This document shows, piece after piece, positions 53,655 through 61,305 of a stretch of DNA of 64,000 nt. Below the pieces are notes generated by a model. That model ran no database searches. It was not told the origin of the DNA and saw nothing but the letters and a program-made list of their open reading frames with translations. A program made the translations under genes and the position numbers. The stretch is from assembly GCF_025567045.1 (NCBI RefSeq), contig NZ_JAOQJK010000005.1:1-64000 (forward strand). The letters are read 5' to 3'. Source of the stretch: Barnesiella propionica. Its GTDB lineage: Bacteria; Bacteroidota; Bacteroidia; Bacteroidales; Barnesiellaceae. The stretch's first letter is position 1; every line of letters starts with the position of its first letter.

Positions 53655-54992
53655 ATGAAATCTCCCTGTAAGTTTAGCTATAAAGAAATCTGGATTATTT
53701 CTTATCCTATTCTGCTTAGTCTGATAATGGAACAGCTGATAGGAATGACAGACACCGCGTTTCTGGGCCGGGTGGGTGAAGTGGAATTAGGTGCTTCCGC
53801 TTTGGCCGGCGTATATTATATGGCGATTTATATGATTGCTTTCGGTTTTAGTCTGGGAGCCCAGATTATTATAGGACGCCGAAACGGAGAACGGCAGTAT
53901 GATAAGATAGGCCCGGTTTTTTATCAGGGAACATATTTCTTATTGTTGTTGGCGGTTGTTATGTTTTTATTATCCCGGTATTTTTCTCCGTGGATATTGG
54001 GAAATATTATAGATTCTCGTTATGTATATGAAGCTACGTTGAGTTATATAAACTGGCGTGTTTTCGGATTCTTTTTTTCTTTTATTGCGGTAATGTTCCG
54101 GGCTTTTTTCGTAGGGACGACACAAACGAAGACATTGACGATGAATTCTATTGTTATGGTATTGTCGAATGTGGTTTTTAACTATATACTGATATTCGGT
54201 AAATTGGGTTTTCCTGCTTTGGGAATTGCCGGTGCTGCAATAGGTTCTTCTTTATCCGAGTTAGTTTCGGTAATATTTTTTATCGTATATATGCATTGTC
54301 GGATAGATATCAGGAAATACGGATTGAATAGGATAGGAGCGTTTAGTTCGAGGTTGTTGAAAAGAATCCTGAATGTATCTCTCTGGACCATGATACAAAA
54401 TTTTGTTTCAATGTCTACCTGGTTTTTGTTTTTTCTGGCGGTGGAACATTTGGGTGAGCGTCCGCTGGCTATTACTAATATTATCCGGAATGTCTCGGCT
54501 ATCCCTTTTATGATTGTACTGACATTTGCTTCGACTTGTAGTACATTAGTCAGTAATCTTATCGGTGGCGGTGATTCCCGTTATGTGTGGGGTACGATCA
54601 AACAGACGATACGTATGGCCTATTTTTTTACGTTGCCGTTTATTGTTATATTTGTCTGTTTTCCGTCTGTAATATTGAGGATATATACCGATTCTCCGGA
54701 ATTAATAAATGCTTCGGTTCCGGCTTTGTGGGTACTTTGTTCTTCGTATATTTTTATGGTTCCCGGTGGTGTGCTTTTCCAAGCTGTTTCGGGTACAGGA
54801 AATACCCGTACGGCTTTGTTGCTCGAATTGGCTACTTTGACGATTTATGTCATTTATGTGGTTTATATGATTTTTTATCTCAGAATAGACGTTGCCTGGT
54901 GCTGGACGACCGAACATGTGTATGGGGGGTGCATTATGGTATTGTCATATATTTATTTAAAGAAAGGAAAATGGCAAGGCCGAAAGATATAA
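53655..54992 (+). CDS. MATE-family multidrug exporter
   Basis: A 445-residue exporter with twelve hydrophobic segments in two homologous halves. MEQLIGMTDTAFLGRVGEVE and FGFSLGAQIIIGRRNG are first-half MATE signatures. ALGIAGAAIGSSLSELVSVI ends the first half, and MVPGGVLFQAVSGTGNTRTA lies in the second. MATE proteins expel cationic drugs using Na+ or H+. I start at ATG 53655 because a TTG at 53646 lies inside the -7 box. The HAD gene follows after 26 bases. Confidence 0.92.
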   Translation: MKSPCKFSYKEIWIISYPILLSLIMEQLIGMTDTAFLGRVGEVELGASALAGVYYMAIYMIAFGFSLGAQIIIGRRNGERQYDKIGPVFYQGTYFLLLLAVVMFLLSRYFSPWILGNIIDSRYVYEATLSYINWRVFGFFFSFIAVMFRAFFVGTTQTKTLTMNSIVMVLSNVVFNYILIFGKLGFPALGIAGAAIGSSLSELVSVIFFIVYMHCRIDIRKYGLNRIGAFSSRLLKRILNVSLWTMIQNFVSMSTWFLFFLAVEHLGERPLAITNIIRNVSAIPFMIVLTFASTCSTLVSNLIGGGDSRYVWGTIKQTIRMAYFFTLPFIVIFVCFPSVILRIYTDSPELINASVPALWVLCSSYIFMVPGGVLFQAVSGTGNTRTALLLELATLTIYVIYVVYMIFYLRIDVAWCWTTEHVYGGCIMVLSYIYLKKGKWQGRKI

Positions 54993-55018
54993 GGGCAATT
55001 TAAAATAAATGTGTTGAT

Positions 55019-55702
55019 ATGGCTTTAAAAGTTGTTGCTTTTGATGCTGATGATACTCTTTGGGTGAACGAGCCTTTTTTTCAGGAGGTTGAAAAAGAGT
55101 ATGTTTCTTTACTTGAGGATTATGGTTCAGCAGATGATATTTCCCAAGCTCTGTTTGCCACGGAAATGAAAAATCTGAATATATACGGATACGGGGCTAA
55201 GGGTTTTACGCTTTCTATGATAGAAACAGCATTGGAAGTAAGTGGAAATAGATTGGCTCAGGTGGTTATCGCACGGATACTGGAATTGGGCAAATCGTTA
55301 TTAAACATGCCTATCGAGTTGATCGACGGGATTGAGGATACCTTGTCTTATCTGAAACAGAAATATTTTCTTGTTGTAGCTACGAAAGGAGATATTACCG
55401 ATCAGCAAAACAAACTTGAACGTTCTGGTTTAGTATGTTATTTTCATCATATTGAAATTATGGGGGAAAAAAATGAAGACGGATATGCCAGACTTTTTTC
55501 CCGTTTGAATGTAAAGCCCGAACAATTTTTAATGGTCGGAAATTCGGTGAAATCAGATATTCTTCCTGTTCTTAATTTAAAGGCTCAGGCTATACATGTA
55601 CCCTTTCACTCCACTTGGGAGCATGAAAGAATGAGTATATCCGGGGAGAATTCACGGTATAGAAGCATAAATTCCGTTACAGAACTCATGAATATATTGT
55701 AA
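55019..55702 (+). CDS. HAD-superfamily phosphatase (YjjG/YfnB-like)
   Basis: A 227-residue HAD hydrolase. VVAFDADDTLWVNEPFF is motif I with the nucleophile Asp and acid Asp; FLVVATKGD provides motif II and EQFLMVGNSVKSDILPVLN motifs III/IV. A helical cap (residues ~20-95) sits after motif I, as in subfamily I. Substrate unknown; pyrimidine nucleotidase or phosphoglycolate-type activity is possible. Probably co-transcribed with the MATE gene. Confidence 0.85.
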   Translation: MALKVVAFDADDTLWVNEPFFQEVEKEYVSLLEDYGSADDISQALFATEMKNLNIYGYGAKGFTLSMIETALEVSGNRLAQVVIARILELGKSLLNMPIELIDGIEDTLSYLKQKYFLVVATKGDITDQQNKLERSGLVCYFHHIEIMGEKNEDGYARLFSRLNVKPEQFLMVGNSVKSDILPVLNLKAQAIHVPFHSTWEHERMSISGENSRYRSINSVTELMNIL

Positions 55703-55705
55703 ATA

Positions 55706-55975
55706 TTATTTTTTCCAACGCTTTAATAAGGGGAAATATTCTTTCATTTGCAGTATGGCTTCTTTCCGTGTAAATTTTTTTCCGGAATCTTTATTAAATT
55801 CTTCAAGGAACTGTATGCAATGTTCTATCATCTGTTCCATGGTGAAATTCTGTGTGAATTCTCCGTTTTTATAGCAGTAGCAGCAATAATCTTTATTTTT
55901 ACTACTATCTTTATTTGTTCCGAATGTCGATTGGTTTAGGGGCATGCCGCAGCTTTGGCATATTTTTATTTCCAT
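55706..55975 (-). CDS. small zinc-ribbon protein (putative zinc ribbon domain family)
   Basis: An 89-residue protein. ICQSCGMPLNQSTFGTNKD and YCCYCYKNGEF give two CxxC pairs of a zinc ribbon. The C-terminal half is helical (MEQMIEHCIQFLEEFNKDSG, EAILQMKEYFPLLKRW). The family is common in anaerobes and is often annotated as a transcriptional regulator without experimental support. It is convergent with the HAD gene (three bases between stops) and lies 11 bases after the pentapeptide-repeat gene. Confidence 0.8.
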   Translation of the reverse strand: MEIKICQSCGMPLNQSTFGTNKDSSKNKDYCCYCYKNGEFTQNFTMEQMIEHCIQFLEEFNKDSGKKFTRKEAILQMKEYFPLLKRWKK

Positions 55976-55986
55976 AATGTATTGAA

Positions 55987-56565
55987 TTATAATTCCGAAA
56001 TTTCGATATTGTATTGATAAAGAAGGTTGATTGCTTCGGGAAGACAGAATTTGGCTCCTGTTGTATTTTTGCTGGAAATGTCAATACTGCTGTAATTTTT
56101 TGCTTCCGTGAAATTGGCATTGACAAGTATGGTATTTCTGAAAAGGCTCTTATGAAGGTCGGTACGTATAAATTCCGCTTTTTTAATATCGGCTTCGCAG
56201 AAATCTACATCATGTGCCGTACAATTATTTATATGAAGATCTTTTATTTTCATACCCCAGAAACTAGAAAAATTCAGGATAGAATGTTCAAATGTGAGAT
56301 CTTTTAGTTTTCCGGCTTCCATCCATATTACTCCGATAATTTTAGAGTGAGAGAACCGTACCTTGTTTAAAAGAGAGTGGTTGAATTTCGTCAGTGATAA
56401 ATTACAATTGTTGAAATAACACGTGTCGAAAGTGCAATTTTCAAAGGTACTTTCTGAGAAATTACAATGGTAAAAAGTGCATTTTCTGAATTCTTTTTCG
56501 AAGATATGTTCACCTGTATATATGATATCTTTGAATTCTTTATTGTTGTAGTTTGTATCTTCCAT
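55987..56565 (-). CDS. pentapeptide-repeat protein
   Basis: A 192-residue protein from the ATG at 56565. Repeats of the form A(D/N)LXX with central F/L fill the sequence: FRKCTFYHCNFSESTFENCT, FDTCYFNNCNLSLTKFNHSL and ADIKKAEFIRTDLHKSLFRN. They form a right-handed quadrilateral beta-helix. Qnr proteins, which protect gyrase from quinolones, share this fold and size, but resistance cannot be inferred from repeats alone. A strong GGGGAGG ribosome binding site six bases before the ATG is unusual for this phylum and fixes the start. It is followed by the zinc-ribbon gene. Confidence 0.85.
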   Translation of the reverse strand: MEDTNYNNKEFKDIIYTGEHIFEKEFRKCTFYHCNFSESTFENCTFDTCYFNNCNLSLTKFNHSLLNKVRFSHSKIIGVIWMEAGKLKDLTFEHSILNFSSFWGMKIKDLHINNCTAHDVDFCEADIKKAEFIRTDLHKSLFRNTILVNANFTEAKNYSSIDISSKNTTGAKFCLPEAINLLYQYNIEISEL

Positions 56566-56598
56566 GTGAACCTCCCCGAAATTATAATTAGCAATGAA

Positions 56599-56606
56599 CA
56601 AAAGTA
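56599..56606 (-). promoter_or_regulatory. sigma-ABfr -7 box for the pentapeptide-repeat gene
   Basis: TACTTTTG on the minus strand, 34 bases before the ATG at 56565. It overlaps an upstream TTG at 56601 and so excludes it as a start. Confidence 0.6.
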
Positions 56607-56996
56607 GATGATTTTACGAAGAATAAAAATAATTGATATCTTATTTCTTTTCTTTAACCTCTGAATTTTATATACATTATGCTATTGTAGAAGTTCTTTT
56701 TGGGGTATAGTCCTTTTCTTTTGCCAGTTTGTATTTTGCGTGTGGTGGCTGAAAAAACATAAACGCGATCCGGCTCCTTTGAAGGTCTGTAGAGGCGTCT
56801 TACATGGATAGATAGCAGCCATGCATAAGATTTTGCGAAGAAATAAAATGACGAATTGACCGGTTTTTTTTAGTATTTATTCGGTAAATATATTTTTGCC
56901 GATGATATGTTGTTTCTGAAAATAGGATTATGATGTCTTGTTATGATTTTATTACTATATCTGAATCCTCATTTTTTCGATGAAAAGGCTATTTAG
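56607..56996. other. intergenic region, no gene seen
   Basis: About 390 bases between two minus-strand genes. No hairpin with T-run, repeat or RNA gene was recognised. Confidence 0.4.
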
Positions 56997-57863
56997 CTAT
57001 TTGTATATATATACTTCATGTATTTCTTCGCTATACCCTTCATATAGTCCTTTTACCATTCCCAGGACGATGTGCGATCCCCTATTATTCAGAATGAGCA
57101 TTTCTTTTGTAACGGGGTCGATACATAGTCCTTCAATTTCTCCGGTACGTCTGAAGTCATCGCATGTTTTAAATAATGATACAGCCGCAATGTTATTCGA
57201 TTGTCTTTCAATATTTGTCACATATATGTTATCGTTTTCCAAAATATCGGCGTCTCCGTCGTCGGCCGATATAAAAATTTTTCCGTCTTTATAGAATATT
57301 CCTTGTTGTAATCCGGGTGCGGGGAGTAATCGGACTTTTCCTTCGTATTTGTGTCTTTTCAGATCATATCGGTATAAATATTTGCCGTTTACCCAGTCAG
57401 CCATCCATATTTTACCATTTGTTTTGTCGATAGTTAAACCACAAACTTCGTTTTGTCCGGATGCCGGATCAAAAGGAATTGAATATTTAAAATTAAGAGT
57501 TTCGGTGTCATAGACGGCAATCTGGATATTTTTTCCTATACCGTCTTTAAAAAATTCAATTCCACAATAAATTTCACCTTTCCATACGTCTATATCTCCG
57601 AAGTGATTGGCTTCTAACTTCAAATCTTTGAATGGATCGGTATTCTCGGCGATTAATTTCCCTGTTTTATCATATTTATATAAAGCAGTACTGCCTGTAT
57701 TGTAATAATAATTTTCATCGGCGGCTATTCCCTGTCTTCCTTTTACCCGGATAATTTTTTCTAATTTATGGTATGTCCGGTTTTGAAGCTCTTTATTTGG
57801 TTGTCTTTGACAAGAGTAAAGAATGATGAATATTAATAGGAAGAAATGTATGGCTGTTTTCAT
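56997..57863 (-). CDS. lipoprotein with beta-propeller-like repeats
   Basis: A 288-residue lipoprotein (FFLLIFIILYSCQ, Cys at residue 18). The mature part has recurring strands of the NHL/SMP-30 sort: GIAADENYYYNTGSTALYKY, EVCGLTIDKTNGKIWMADWV, GIFYKDGKIFISADDGDADI and EIEGLCIDPVTKEMLILNN. This suggests a six-bladed propeller that binds a ligand or surface partner. No specific function. It is probably on the periplasmic side of the outer membrane or surface exposed. Preceded by a -7 box at 57938. Confidence 0.75.
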   Translation of the reverse strand: MKTAIHFFLLIFIILYSCQRQPNKELQNRTYHKLEKIIRVKGRQGIAADENYYYNTGSTALYKYDKTGKLIAENTDPFKDLKLEANHFGDIDVWKGEIYCGIEFFKDGIGKNIQIAVYDTETLNFKYSIPFDPASGQNEVCGLTIDKTNGKIWMADWVNGKYLYRYDLKRHKYEGKVRLLPAPGLQQGIFYKDGKIFISADDGDADILENDNIYVTNIERQSNNIAAVSLFKTCDDFRRTGEIEGLCIDPVTKEMLILNNRGSHIVLGMVKGLYEGYSEEIHEVYIYK

Positions 57864-57937
57864 AGAATAAGATATTTAAATAGAGCTGCTTACATTAAGG
57901 TTTTTATTTTAATGATAATAATATCAAAGAAATAGTA

Positions 57938-57945
57938 CAAAAATA
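57938..57945 (-). promoter_or_regulatory. possible sigma-ABfr -7 box for the propeller lipoprotein
   Basis: TATTTTTG on the minus strand, 75 bases before the ATG at 57863. Confidence 0.5.
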
Positions 57946-58173
57946 ATATTTATGCATAAAAAAGGTGCTTTATTCATAAGTTTTTATGAATTGCCCAAAT
58001 GGGGAATGCAGATGTAAATGATATATCGTGTCTTGTGATGATGGTTTTTGGTTCGAAAAGAATTTTACGGTAGTAAAGTATTTATAAGATTGAATATACA
58101 TTGAAAGGGAAAAAAAACTTATGGGCGAATAATGACGCCGGAAAGTACCTACTTTTCCACTGGAAAATATATT

Positions 58174-59087
58174 ATGGAAACGAAAAAGTATCAAAGACAC
58201 CTGGCCATGTTTACTGCTAATTTTATTGGGGAATCATGTTCCCTATAAGTAAAACGGTATTAGCAGTTGGTTTTATATCTGCATTTTCACTTACATCTAT
58301 GCGCTTTTAGGCGCTTCACTGGTCTTCTGGCTGTCATCGTTATTTATAAAAAAGGAGCATGTCGGCCATGGGGAGCATTTATGGCTGTTTTTCGCTTCTG
58401 TTTTCGGCATAACATTTAATCAGGGATTCATTATAGGTTTGTCTTATACTACTCCTATAGACGCCACGGTCGTTGCTACGACAACTCCTATTATAATGAT
58501 GCTACTTTAAAGAACCTATAACTTTTAAAAAAGCTATAGGTACTTGTATGGGGCTTAGAGATGCATTAATACTCATTTTAGGAGGACATCAGAGTGATAT
58601 TGTTCGGGGAGGCGTGAATTCTTTTTGGGGAAATGTTCTGTATTTATGTGCCGAAACGAGTTTCGCTATATATTTTGTTCATTTCAAGGGGCTTATAGAC
58701 TGTTATTCTCCCGTTACATTAATGAAATGGATGTTCCTGTATTCAACGATATGTTGCTTTCCGTTCATAGGAAAAGAGCTTTTGACCGTTCCTTATGAAT
58801 TCATGTCTTGGAATATATGGTCCGATATATTATTTATCGTTTTAGGAGCTACGTTTTTATCTTATTTGTTAGTTCCTGTAGGACAACACTGGTTAAAGCC
58901 TACGGTAGTAAGTATGCATAACTATGTACAACCGGTTATTGCTGCTTTGCTGGCAATATACTGGGTGATGGATAAATTTAATTGGATTAAAGCGGCAGCG
59001 ATAATTTTGGTATTCAGTGGCGTATATATAGTTACGCAAAGTAAGTCCCGGTTGGATGCCGAGAAGACTAATACCGGTATGGGTTGA
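58174..59087 (+). pseudogene. EamA/DMT-superfamily transporter, broken
   Basis: It starts METKKYQRHLAMFTANFIG, where a deletion shifts the frame before ISKTVLAVGFISAFSLTSM. A one-base loss follows at CGCTTTTAGG. SLVFWLSSLF and GITFNQGFIIGLSYTTPIDA continue the EamA pattern, then TTPIIMMLL is cut by a small deletion that removes part of the fourth or fifth helix. From 58540 the frame is open to the end (ILGGHQSDIVRGGVNSFWGN through QPVIAALLAIYWVMDKFNWI). At least three lesions spoil a protein that would have ten membrane helices and export or import a small metabolite. The 179-codon 3' part is not functional alone. Confidence 0.85.
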
Positions 59088-59116
59088 TATTTTTTATAAA
59101 ACCAGCTATACACATA

Positions 59117-59950
59117 TTATTCTATATTTTTCGAAAGGAAACGAGCTACCCCATCGTGTGCATTATCTTCAATAATTGCAGTAGATGCCGTTTTTACTTC
59201 TTCCATGGCGTTCCCGGTAGCATAACATTCATCTGAAATAGCAAACATAGGAAGGTCGTTGAGATTGTCTCCGAAAGATACGAGTTTGTTGATATTCAAT
59301 CTTTGAGATAACCTTTGTATTGCTTCGGCTTTCGATGTACCCGGAGAATATATTTCCAATGTGCCGTCGCTATAATCAAATATATCGTGATAGCAGAAAC
59401 TATTGTAACGGCTATCGTTTTTGATTTCATTATTGATGGTTTCCAAGGATTTATATTTTCCAAGAACCAGGAATAATATAATATTTTCTTCTCCAGAAAG
59501 AATATCTCTGAAATTATGGATCTGGATAAATGTTTTAAACGGAGTGTTTTCTCTTTCCCGAATGAATTCTTTTTCTATACGACATTTCAGTTCACGATAA
59601 TACACGTACAAATGGTTGTTGCGTATGCAGTATATAAAGGCTGTTTGATTATGTTTGTCCAGTATATCTATGAGATTTTTCACAGATTCATGGGAGAATG
59701 TTCTTACGTCTATATATTCTTGTTTGGCAATATCGTAAGTTACTGCTCCGGTCATAAGAACTACCGGAATATTAATGTGTATATTCTTTAAAAGAGGAAC
59801 GACTGTAGCCGGAGTACGAGCTGTCGCAACAGAAAATAATGCTCCTTTGTCTATCAGCTCGTTAATGATAGAGACGGAATAATCCGAAACTTTAGATTCA
59901 GGGTTGAGTAAAGTTCCGTCCAGATCGGTAATATACAATGTTTTCTCCAT
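59117..59950 (-). CDS. HAD-IIB (Cof-type) phosphatase
   Basis: A 277-residue phosphatase from the ATG at 59950 (MEKTLYITDLDGTLLNPESK). DLDGTLL is motif I, FSVATARTP motif II, and VSFGDNLNDLPMFAISDECY motifs III/IV. The C2-type cap lies between residues ~85 and 190. TSKAEAIQRL has the conserved Lys. Cof-type enzymes dephosphorylate sugar phosphates or FMN-like compounds; the substrate is unknown. A frame from 59980 adds ten hydrophobic residues and is less likely. It is preceded by the tRNA-Asn terminator. Confidence 0.88.
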   Translation of the reverse strand: MEKTLYITDLDGTLLNPESKVSDYSVSIINELIDKGALFSVATARTPATVVPLLKNIHINIPVVLMTGAVTYDIAKQEYIDVRTFSHESVKNLIDILDKHNQTAFIYCIRNNHLYVYYRELKCRIEKEFIRERENTPFKTFIQIHNFRDILSGEENIILFLVLGKYKSLETINNEIKNDSRYNSFCYHDIFDYSDGTLEIYSPGTSKAEAIQRLSQRLNINKLVSFGDNLNDLPMFAISDECYATGNAMEEVKTASTAIIEDNAHDGVARFLSKNIE

Positions 59951-59978
59951 ATTAATATTGATTTTTCGGATAAAAAAC

Positions 59979-60009
59979 AAAAAGAGTCCGCATCCCTGCG
60001 AACTCTTTT
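59979..60009 (-). terminator. terminator of the tRNA-Asn pair
   Basis: AAAAGAGT...GCA pairs with TGC...ACTCTTTT around a TCCC loop. On the minus strand it is followed by a T-rich run. It lies directly after the second tRNA in the transcript. Confidence 0.75.
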
Positions 60010-60011
60010 GG

Positions 60012-60085
60012 CTCTTCAGGTTGGACTTGAACCAACGACCCTCTGATTAACAGTCAGATGCTCTAACCGACTGAGCTACTGAAGA
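60012..60085 (-). tRNA. tRNA-Asn (anticodon GTT), downstream copy
   Basis: Read on the minus strand: acceptor TCTTCAG/CTGAAGA, D arm GCTCAGTCGGTTAGAGC, anticodon stem-loop TCTGA-CTGTTAA-TCAGA with GTT, and T arm GTTGGTTCAAGTCCAAC. The discriminator is G. 3' CCA is not encoded. Identical to the other copy. Confidence 0.96.
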
Positions 60086-60114
60086 ATAAATCTAAATGCT
60101 TTAAAGAAAAAGAG

Positions 60115-60188
60115 CTCTTCAGGTTGGACTTGAACCAACGACCCTCTGATTAACAGTCAGATGCTCTAACCGACTGAGCTACTGAAGA
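60115..60188 (-). tRNA. tRNA-Asn (anticodon GTT), upstream copy
   Basis: Identical to the tRNA at 60012-60085, in the same orientation, with a 29-base spacer between them. Transcribed first from the -7 box at 60216-60223. Confidence 0.96.
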
Positions 60189-60215
60189 AGATGTCATTCC
60201 TTTAAAAATGCGAGG

Positions 60216-60223
60216 CAAAGGTA
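60216..60223 (-). promoter_or_regulatory. sigma-ABfr -7 box for the tRNA-Asn pair
   Basis: TACCTTTG on the minus strand, 28 bases before the first tRNA-Asn. Confidence 0.75.
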
Positions 60224-60246
60224 ATGGGATTTTCCCAAATATGCAA

Positions 60247-60254
60247 TATATTTG
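60247..60254 (+). promoter_or_regulatory. sigma-ABfr -7 box for the PfkB kinase gene
   Basis: TATATTTG, 20 bases before the ATG at 60274. The divergent tRNA promoter is 24 bases away. Confidence 0.7.
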
Positions 60255-60273
60255 CAAAAAAAATTTGTTTTTC

Positions 60274-61266
60274 ATGAAAGTATTAGGATTAGGCAATGCA
60301 CTTACCGATGTGTTAGCTATGTTGCCGTCGGAGGAATGTATTGCTGAAATTGGACTTCTGAAAGGTGGTATGCAACTTATCGATGAAGATAAGTTATTAA
60401 AAATAATGTCTGTATTTGAAGATTTCGATACGGTATTGGCTACCGGGGGGTCTGCTGCGAACGCAATTTCAGGACTTACCCGAATGGGATTGCCGGGAGG
60501 ATTTATAGGAAAGACAGGTCCTGATAGCTATGGTAAGTTTTATCATGACGACATGGAGAAAAACGGTGTCGAGCTCCATTTACTCGAAGGAAATACAGCT
60601 TCGGGCTGTGCTATGACCATGATAACGCCGGATGGGGAACGTACATTCGGTACATATCTGGGTGCGGCTTCGGCTCTTATACCGGGAGAATTACATCCTG
60701 GGATGTTTGCCGGATATGATTTATTACATATTGAAGGGTATCTGGTACAAGATCCTGAATTGATTCGTCGTGCCGTAGAACTGGCAAAGAATGCCGGTTT
60801 AAAAATATCTTTGGATATGGCCAGCTATAATATAGTCAATGAGAATCTGGAATTTTTTCATGAATTAGTACGGGATTATGTAGATATTGCTTTTGCTAAT
60901 GAAGAAGAAGCATTTGCTTATACAGGGAAAGAACCTGAGGAGGCTGTAAAAGAGATTGCTTCGGAATGTGATATAGCTGTTGTTAAGTGTGGCAAATTGG
61001 GTTCTATTGTACAAAAGCGCGATGAAATCGCCCGTATAGGTTCTACTCCTACTAAATGTATTGACTCTACCGGTGCCGGAGATCTGTATGCCGCCGGATT
61101 TTTATACGGGCTGTCCAAGAATTATTCTTTAAAAGTATCGGGTTCTATTGGGGCGGTGTTGTCAGGTAACGTGATTGAAGTGATAGGCACGAAAATGGAT
61201 GATAATCGTTGGAATCAAATAAAGTTAAAAGTTAAAAGGATTGTTGAGAATAACGAAACTCTTTAG
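60274..61266 (+). CDS. PfkB-family sugar/nucleoside kinase
   Basis: A 330-residue ribokinase-fold kinase from the ATG at 60274 (MKVLGLGNALTDVLAML). Upstream in-frame starts overlap the -7 box. ATGGSAANAISGLTRMGLPG is the PfkB signature 1. CIDSTGAGDLYAAGFLYGLS is signature 2 with the catalytic Asp. The family phosphorylates ribose, fructose, adenosine or similar, and adenosine-kinase-like annotation is common; the substrate is not readable here. It is followed by the S41 protease gene after 39 bases, so the two probably share a transcript. Confidence 0.9.
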   Translation: MKVLGLGNALTDVLAMLPSEECIAEIGLLKGGMQLIDEDKLLKIMSVFEDFDTVLATGGSAANAISGLTRMGLPGGFIGKTGPDSYGKFYHDDMEKNGVELHLLEGNTASGCAMTMITPDGERTFGTYLGAASALIPGELHPGMFAGYDLLHIEGYLVQDPELIRRAVELAKNAGLKISLDMASYNIVNENLEFFHELVRDYVDIAFANEEEAFAYTGKEPEEAVKEIASECDIAVVKCGKLGSIVQKRDEIARIGSTPTKCIDSTGAGDLYAAGFLYGLSKNYSLKVSGSIGAVLSGNVIEVIGTKMDDNRWNQIKLKVKRIVENNETL

Positions 61267-61305
61267 TTACTTTAGCTAAAACATCAATTATAAAAAATGA
61301 ATTAG

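Noticed and set aside
55987..56565. Quinolone resistance gene of the Qnr type
   Set aside because: Only the pentapeptide repeat fold is supported. No Qnr-specific loops can be recognised, and the family is common with other roles.
58548..59087. Intact 179-residue membrane protein
   Set aside because: It is the 3' part of the broken EamA gene; the upstream helices are readable in other frames.
60012..60188. Direct repeat of ~75 bases as a mobile element
   Set aside because: Both copies are complete tRNA-Asn genes.
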